Under the pieces are notes generated by a model. That model was not told the origin of the DNA. It was given only the letters and a program-made list of their open reading frames with translations, and ran no database searches. This document shows positions 58,112 to 64,000 of a stretch of DNA of 64,000 nt, piece by piece. The stretch lies in assembly GCA_022496805.1 (NCBI GenBank), contig CM040091.1:19644336-19708335 (forward strand). Direction: 5' to 3'. The first letter of the stretch is position 1; each line of letters opens with the position of its first letter. This DNA is from Pohlia nutans. Its lineage: Eukaryota; Streptophyta; Bryopsida; Bryales; Mniaceae. Position numbers and translations under genes: made by a program.

Positions 58112-61100
58112 ATGCAGACGTTGACAGCGGAGGGTGTAATCAGTTTATTGGGGGCAAAGTCAAACGGTGTTGTATCTGAGCTTCACGGCACCAGTTATGG
58201 CGACCGGATTGCAAGGGCAACTGTTTCTCGCAGGTAACCTTCGATCAGGGTTACCGGAATCGGAATCTTCTGTTTTTATTCCGTTTTGTTTTTCTTTTTT
58301 TTATTGTGGCTTCGATTGCGTTTCTTTTGTCAGCACATACAGAGATTTAAAAAACGCTCAAATTTGTTACTGAAGTTGAAATTGGAGAACGGTTTCATTC
58401 GGTTTTTCCAGTGCTATGGTTGGATTTGGGGTACTAAACACGTACAAGTATACGTGAGTGCACAGAAGGGGTATTAATTTGAACACTACCGTATTACGTA
58501 TATATACAATAAACATATTTAGAGATGGAAAGATTGACGTATATTATCATTATACATATATTTAGGACGGAATAGATATGTATACACAGAGGTTTTTAGA
58601 CATACAACCCCTTATATATAGAGGGGTTTTTAGAGGGGGTCAAACATAATGTAGAGTGCACTCCCTGGGGGTTGGATTCATTCACATGTGTGAAAGGAGA
58701 TTGTCATTAGTTGATTGCTTTTAAAGCGAATTCTTATTTTTAAGGGTTGTTATTCGCTTTTACTCTTGGGTCATTCACTTTTCCTAAGCTGTAAGTGCAC
58801 AAACACAGATTGAATTATTACTGAAGTTGAAATAGGAGAACGGTTTCAGGCTGGATTTTTCACTTTGAGACAGTGCCATGGTTGAGCGTATTGTTGCTTT
58901 TTGGTTGCTGTTAAAACGAATTCATATCATATAATTTTTTTAAACTTATGTTTCGCTTTCACAAAATGGGGGCTCTGATTGTGTAGGTCTGTGGGGGTGA
59001 AGCGGCAATATTGCTCAGTGCAAGTGAATGCATGGAGCAGCCAGCTACCCACCTCGCCTTTATTCGGCGCCACCATTCTTTCCTGGGCCTTCAAAAACTC
59101 CAAGGCTGCACGGACGTGGATCCGGTCTGTTTCATCCCCGCCCTTACAAAATCAGCAAACAGACTCTAAGGACCAGGTACGTTCTCCCTTCAACTCAAGT
59201 CTCTGCAATCATCCAGCTTGTGATTACTTATCTCAAATTTGGAAGCCTCTTGAAACAATAGGCTTCGCTGTTTGGACATTCTTTTCATGCATAGTACAAT
59301 GATAAAACAAATGTATGATTGTCTTTCCAATATTGCTTGGTACATAACTAAGCTTGTTGAACATTTACAGTAATGTTTTCATAGCCTTCCAAATTTGAGA
59401 TGGAATTTTTTTTTGGTATTGAAAAGATGCTGAAATGGTGGTATACAGCGAAGCTTGTTGTTACAATAATGTTCTCAAAGCCTAGAAAACCTGAGATGGA
59501 ATTTTTTGTTTTGGTATTGAAACGATGCTGAAATGGTGGTATATAGCGATGTTGTTGTTACAATAATCGCCATATTCGTTTAATTGGGAATTTCTGCCAT
59601 ATTGGGACTCTTTGAAAAAATTAATTTCCCACTGAATCTATGCCAGTTGTAGATTTCAAAGAGTCCCAATATGACGGAAATTCCCAATTAAACGAATATG
59701 GCGATAATAATGTTTTCATAGCCTTGTAAATTTGAGATGGAATAGCACTAGTAGCAAATCTGTCATTTTTCATTCCACACTTTGTGGAAATAATGAACAA
59801 TAGCTGAATATTATGCTTATATTTCTATCTTCTTGTGACCAAAAACCACTCACCAACATTGACACAACCCATGTGCCTGACACGATTTCATTTCTTTTTC
59901 ATTTTTAGTAAGTGAAAAACGACACATTTCCTACTAGTGTAGTGCATAGGGTTGTGGGAGGTTAATTTTCTAACAACAGTGGTGTGGAAGTACTGCAGCA
60001 GGACGTTGAATCAAGCCCACTGCCAGATGATGGCCAGGGGGCTCCGTTCGAGTGGAAATCCAATTGGTACCCGGTCTTTCCTGTCATTGATGCAGACAAG
60101 GCCATACCCCACGCATTCCAGGTGACGAGCTCATTCAATATTTTACGGTGTTTCTGTCAAAGTTAGAATTCTCATTCTCCGTAACCAGTGATCTCAGAAC
60201 CACTTTATGACATTTATAACATTATGCAACCTCCCACATAAACGATATCTACTTTTGCTACCCAGTGCATACAATACTCAATATCCGGCAATACCCTTGA
60301 TATATTAAGGTGATACCATGATGATATCCGCGGATATCACCTCATGAAGTTACTGCATATTTATATCATGATGAGCATTTTCGCTACATTTCAATTTTTT
60401 TTCATTTTCTTTCTTTGTATGTTTAGCAGCCCCATTTTTTGGGTAGAAATCCAGCTAATTTTAGCCAGTTTTGAGACCACTAAACAGTGAGGCCGGGGGA
60501 TTAATACTGCTGCAGATCCTGGGTCGGAAGGTGGTCATCTGGTACGACAAAGAAGTGGAGAAATGGCGAACGTTTCTAGACATGTGCCCACACCGGCTGG
60601 CGCCGTTTTCGGAAGGAAGAATCGACGAGCACGGGTGCCTGCAGTGCTGCTATCACGGCTGGTCCTTCAACGGCGATGGCTCTTGTGCGCGCATCCCTCA
60701 GGCGCTCGGCGACGGCCCTGAAGCCAAAGCAGCTCGTCAGTTCCTCCATTCCTCGCTTAAATGGTCCAAAACAACTGTTCTGTAAAAGAATTGAATCATT
60801 TTGGACCATTTGTAAAGTCACAATGGGGTAGAAGCACCAATTCATGAGCCACCTTGAACGTAACCAGTGATTATTTTGAAGAATCTTTAAAATAACTATA
60901 GGATCTAATTTGAAATATGAAATGTACCTATACAATAGTGTTTCATAGGTGTAAAAAGGTGAAAAATGTAAACATCATATAAAGATACAACATACTACAA
61001 AGGTGAAAAATGTAAACATCATATAAAGATAGTGAATGTCAAAAGGACAAAATTGTATTTGTAACTACTAGTTATTTGAATGAATGTAGTCTTTAATAAA

Positions 61101-63941
61101 GTCCTTAACGACATATTCTCGTGCTTAATCATCCAAATTAGTCCTTAATGGGTCCTACATAAGTGTGTGGGGTTGGCTCATGAATTGGAGCTTCTACCCA
61201 ATGGACCAGTTTTAAAGGAACGAATTCCTCCTAGTGCTTGCGCTTTCTTCCTGTAGAGTTATTCTTATTGTAATGGTGGCTTTAACTTGTGCAGGTAACG
61301 ACATGGCCCGATGCGTGTCATTTCCCACTGTAGTCAAGCAGGGAATGCTCTTCGTCTGGCCCGATGAGAACGGCCATGAATTGGCTGAATCAACACCACC
61401 CCCTATCACTCCTGGTACTGCACATGATTCATCCTCATTTAGTTTCATTTACAGCAGCTTGTTGGCAAATGTTTCCTCCATTTGCACTCGAAGTGAATCT
61501 AGTATCTCAATTCATTCCTAACACTCTTGCTAATACCATTCACGTACAGCCTTTCGTGAATCTCCACGTGCAGCAGTAGGAATGACAATGAACATCGCAA
61601 ACTTAGAAGTACATTAGAGTTAACCGAAAAGAAGCCCATCTAACCTCCCTTTTGCTCTACTTCTAACCTATCTTTTTAGCTATAGTTGGGTTGAATAGTG
61701 TCGTGTCATAGATTGTCCCCTTGTGGGCCATGGGCTTGGAGGTTTGGTAGAAGGTGTGGGAGTCATTGCGAGGTGTGGGGAATAATGACAGTGGCTTGCT
61801 TTAGATTGTCTCCCAACTTATCATGAACTAGTTTTTGGTCTATTTATATTTCAATATGAGTTCAAGAGGAGTTCAAGAGGAGTTTGCTAAAACTTTCCTC
61901 TTTGAGCTGACTTTTTGGTTAACCCTATTGAAACAATAGTGTTTCTTTGGGCAGTGTCTTAATGTTGAAAGAAACATATATGTGTGCATTGGGTGATTAT
62001 TTTGGCATTGAAATGACGAGATATAGCGAAGCTTGTTGTTACAATAATGTTTCGATAACGTTCCAGATTGGAGATGAAGTGGTGCTAGTTGTTACAATAA
62101 TGTGATCGCTCTAGTTTGGGGTTTAGGGTGTTAGGGTCTGATGCGTGTTTGCTTGATTGCTTGGTGGGAGTACTGCAGGTATTGATGAGCCAGGCTGGTA
62201 CTTCACATGCACGTTCCGGGACTTGGATCACGGCTACGACACGGGCATGGAGAATCTGGTGGATCCGAGCCATGTGCCGGTGGCGCATCACGGGGTGAAC
62301 GGGGGTGTGATGGGCAAGCGCGACATGGCCGCGCCCATCGCGCTGCAGGTGACGAAGCAGCACACGCGCGGCTTCGAGGGGCAGTGGAATAAGCCTCTGG
62401 GCGGCGCCCCGTCTCGTCACGTCTTCGATGCGCCCGCTCGCTTCTCGTATCGCTTCTTCCTCAAGCAGCCTGGCGCCTCCGGCTGCACCACCACCTATTG
62501 CACTCCCATGGGTAATTATGTTCATCAACTCTTGCTGCATCATTGGATAGTTCATTATTGGAAACTCACCATCAGATGGGAACCTGTACCCATAAAACAG
62601 CTGGTATCGTGAGCCGAGAAGTGACGAGAAAGCATAAGAAACATATCAACCATACAAAAATGGGAAAATAAGCATAAAAAATGTTGTATTATGTGCACCA
62701 AAGGACTCACCAAAGTAAGAGCACACGCTGAGTTAAAGTCATCAAGTCGCAAAGATTCATGAAAGTTGAAATCATCCAGAACGACAAGACCCACTCCAGT
62801 TCCAACACTGTAACCCACCGGCCTGCCCGTCTCTGGCTCGTGATTGATATAGTAGATTACTCACCATAATCCAACTACAAGTTACGTTCTCGAAAGCTTC
62901 AAGGCGCTAATCTGAGTAGACACCCTCAACGGGCAGACCGGTGGGTCACGTTATGTTATTTCATCTACTCGAGCCGTTAGGGTGGGTAATGCTCTCCCCA
63001 CTACCTACCTTGTGCTTCGCACTCGGTAGGTAGTGGGGAGTGCATTACCCACCCTAACGGCTCTCGTAGATGAAATAACATAGTTCGTAATCTGGAGCTG
63101 CATGATAACAACCAAGGAAGATATCAGATTAGCACCATTATGCTCGTCTTTTCCTCCGATTTTTCGCCCTTGGATCTCTCTTTCTCTCTCTTGCTATTAA
63201 GGTACAGCATCTTCCTTCTGTCACTTTGAACCAATATGTAGGACTGCGCGAGATCACTTTGGGTACTGCAAGAGCCAAACTCTCTTGAGAAGAAAGTGTT
63301 TTGCAATCTCTCTTTTTCTTTCTTTTGATGTAAGGTAGAGGATTCTGTTTAAGCATTTTAACCAATTTGTGGGAGCATGCTTTCACTCAATAGAGAGATC
63401 ACTTTGGCTACTACAGGAGCCAAACTCTCTTGAGAGGAACTGATGGTTTCTTATGCAATCATTCAAGTTGTAGACCACTGTTGGAATAGTAGAGAATTTC
63501 ACTTTATTTAAAAAGTAGAGATTACTAACCAAACCATGGTAACTACTATTTGAACCAACATGTAGGACTGCGCAAGATCACTTTGGGTACTGCAAGAGCC
63601 AAACTCTCTTGAGAAGAAAGTGTTATGCAATCATTTAAAGGAGAAGGGATGGTAGAGAATTCCATTTTTTTTATTTAAAGAGTTCTGGTTATAAAGATCA
63701 TTAGCCGAGTCATACTTACAACCAATGTAAGTGTTGATGGAGGTTTTGCCTTATAATAACTTATTAATGTCTCCTGATCGATGCAGGGCCTGGGAAATGT
63801 CGCATTAATGTCATCAACGCCAGGAACTTCATGACGCAGCTGTCCAGCGGGCCTGAATGGTGGCAACTGTTTCCGCGGTGGGCTGACCACCAAATGATGC
63901 TCAACCTCTTCGATGGCGATCTGTCTCTCCTGCACGAACAG
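58112..63941 (+). CDS. plastid Rieske oxygenase, pheophorbide a oxygenase (PAO/ACD1) type, 3' truncated by window
   Basis: Seven exons: 58112-58233, 58987-59176, 59999-60121, 60516-60735, 61295-61414, 62179-62511 and 63787-63941; all phases fit and give 421 residues before the edge. The first ~105 residues are Ser/Arg-rich without acid clusters, as in a plastid transit peptide. Rieske [2Fe-2S] ligands: Cys169 and His171 in MCPHRLAP, Cys189 and His192 in LQCCYHGW. Mononuclear iron motif MENLVDPSHVPVAHHG with Asn284, Asp287, His290 and His295. FPTVVKQGMLFVWPDENG and GPEWWQLFPRW match PAO-type proteins (family: ring-opening of pheophorbide a in chlorophyll breakdown; paralogues PTC52 and TIC55 are alternatives). 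The C-terminal part, probably with membrane segments and a CxxC, lies outside. Exon 3 uses the second of two nearby acceptors, the only one in frame. Confidence 0.87.
58432..58672. mobile_element. diverged, inverted copy of the GTGCACT MITE (oxygenase intron 1)
   Basis: Reads as the reverse of 30679-30952: CATAATGTAGAGTGCACTCC at the right, GTATACGTGAGTGCACAG at the left, TA-rich middle. The ends are decayed (CCCTGGGGG). Confidence 0.65.
59365..59740. repeat. ~100-bp tandem units in oxygenase intron 2
   Basis: Two full units and a third part unit share ATAGCCTTCCAAATTTGAGATGG, TGAAATGGTGGTATA and GCTTGTTGTTACAATAATG. The third is interrupted by the hairpin at 59566-59705. A diverged copy occurs at 61995-62100 in another intron. 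Confidence 0.75.
59566..59705. mobile_element. 140-bp hairpin MITE in oxygenase intron 2
   Basis: Arms of about 55 bp: ATCGCCATATTCGTTTAATT then GGGAATTTCTGCCATATTGG, paired with CCAATATGACGGAAATTCCC then AATTAAACGAATATGGCGAT. AATA flanks both sides, and the neighbouring repeat unit shows the empty site TTACAATAATGTT. Confidence 0.85.
59746..59939. mobile_element. MITE with CACTAGTAG ends in oxygenase intron 2
   Basis: Left CACTAGTAGCAAATCTGTC, right GACACATTTCCTACTAGTG. Ends only; interior without frame. Confidence 0.6.
60820..61204. mobile_element. MITE with ~33-bp inverted ends in oxygenase intron 4
   Basis: CAATGGGGTAGAAGCACCAA and TTCATGAGCCACC at the left pair with GGCTCATGAATTGGAGCTTC and TACCCAATGG at the right. 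Within it GGTGAAAAATGTAAACATCA is directly repeated (about 60957 and 61002). Confidence 0.75.
61615..61927. repeat. GAGTTAACC-ended dispersed repeat in oxygenase intron 5
   Basis: Inverted ends TAGAGTTAACCGAAAAG and CTTTTTGGTTAACCCTA. The interior is shared with 26355-26656 and 29950-30200. Also has a direct repeat GAGTTCAAGAGGAGTTCAAG. Confidence 0.7.
62952..63082. repeat. strong GC-rich hairpin in oxygenase intron 6
   Basis: Arms of about 60 bp: TATGTTATTTCATCTACTCG, GCCGTTAGGGTGGGTAATGC, CTCCCCACTACCTACC, with loop TTGTGCTTCGCACTC, then the complement. Only a few mismatches. A further inverted pair (CCCACCGGCCTGCCCGT at 62814; ACGGGCAGACCGGTGGG at 62929) lies just outside. Confidence 0.85.
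63226..63640. repeat. three ~80-bp repeats, spaced ~160 bp, in oxygenase intron 6
   Basis: Copies at about 63226, 63392 and 63549 share GATCACTTTGGGTACTGCAAG and AGCCAAACTCTCTTGAGA. First and third also share ACCAATATGTAGGACTGCGC. Confidence 0.8.
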
Positions 63942-64000
63942 GTCAGTGGCCGGGCTTGGTAACTATCGTTTCATTTCTATCGTTGAACCCTAAACCCTAA

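Noticed and set aside
63986..64000. AACCCTAAACCCTAA at the right edge as a telomere
   Set aside because: Only two units of the plant telomere repeat inside an oxygenase intron, and the window edge is arbitrary. Short telobox-like runs are common in plant genes.
1..64000. LTR retrotransposon or viral sequence
   Set aside because: I looked for long direct terminal repeats, reverse transcriptase or integrase motifs and saw none; the repeats here are small DNA elements and tandem arrays.

Overview
This is nuclear DNA of a land plant or close streptophyte. It carries GT-AG introns in AT-rich non-coding DNA. Plant-type genes include a Rieske oxygenase of the pheophorbide a oxygenase type, a PUX-type UBX protein and an RWP-RK protein. 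Canonical Stowaway MITEs with CTCCCTCCGTCCC ends are also present. I cannot name the species. A complete SMP-30/regucalcin-like gene hints at a non-seed plant, but that is only a hint.

Layout. 1-227: 3' end of a probable GPI-anchored protein gene (+). 1171-5094: complete six-exon SMP-30/gluconolactonase-type gene (-), convergent with the first. 5907-11709: three copies of one TIR transposon family, one nested inside another. 11710-17250: a SNAPIN-like (BLOC-1) gene whose promoter and first exon also exist as an upstream duplicate; its last exon is a coding minisatellite. 21050-25133: a PUX-type p97/CDC48 adaptor gene with a repeat-filled 5'UTR intron. 25134-35260: no recognised gene, many small DNA elements and a 1-kb inverted repeat. 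35264-50760: a local cluster of copies of an RWP-RK gene; one (42459-45584) keeps all recognisable exons including the RWP-RK domain but has a 1.55-kb transposon in exon 2, and the others are fragments. 51-57 kb: repeats, two classic MITEs and a second large inverted repeat with an insertion inside it. 58112-63941: seven exons of a plastid Rieske oxygenase gene that runs off the right edge.

The genes do not form one pathway; this is ordinary eukaryotic gene order with heavy transposon traffic. The most distinctive features are: (a) about ten short elements flanked by TTAA with ends beginning CCCCTAAAGGACC, the signature of piggyBac-type elements; (b) readable insertion stratigraphy, because paralogous segments supply empty sites; (c) a tRNA-like promoter module inside each copy of the 1.5-2.2 kb TIR family; (d) the RWP-RK cluster; and (e) the minisatellite tail of the SNAPIN-like protein. 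Exon models were assembled by eye from homology and reading phase, without transcripts.
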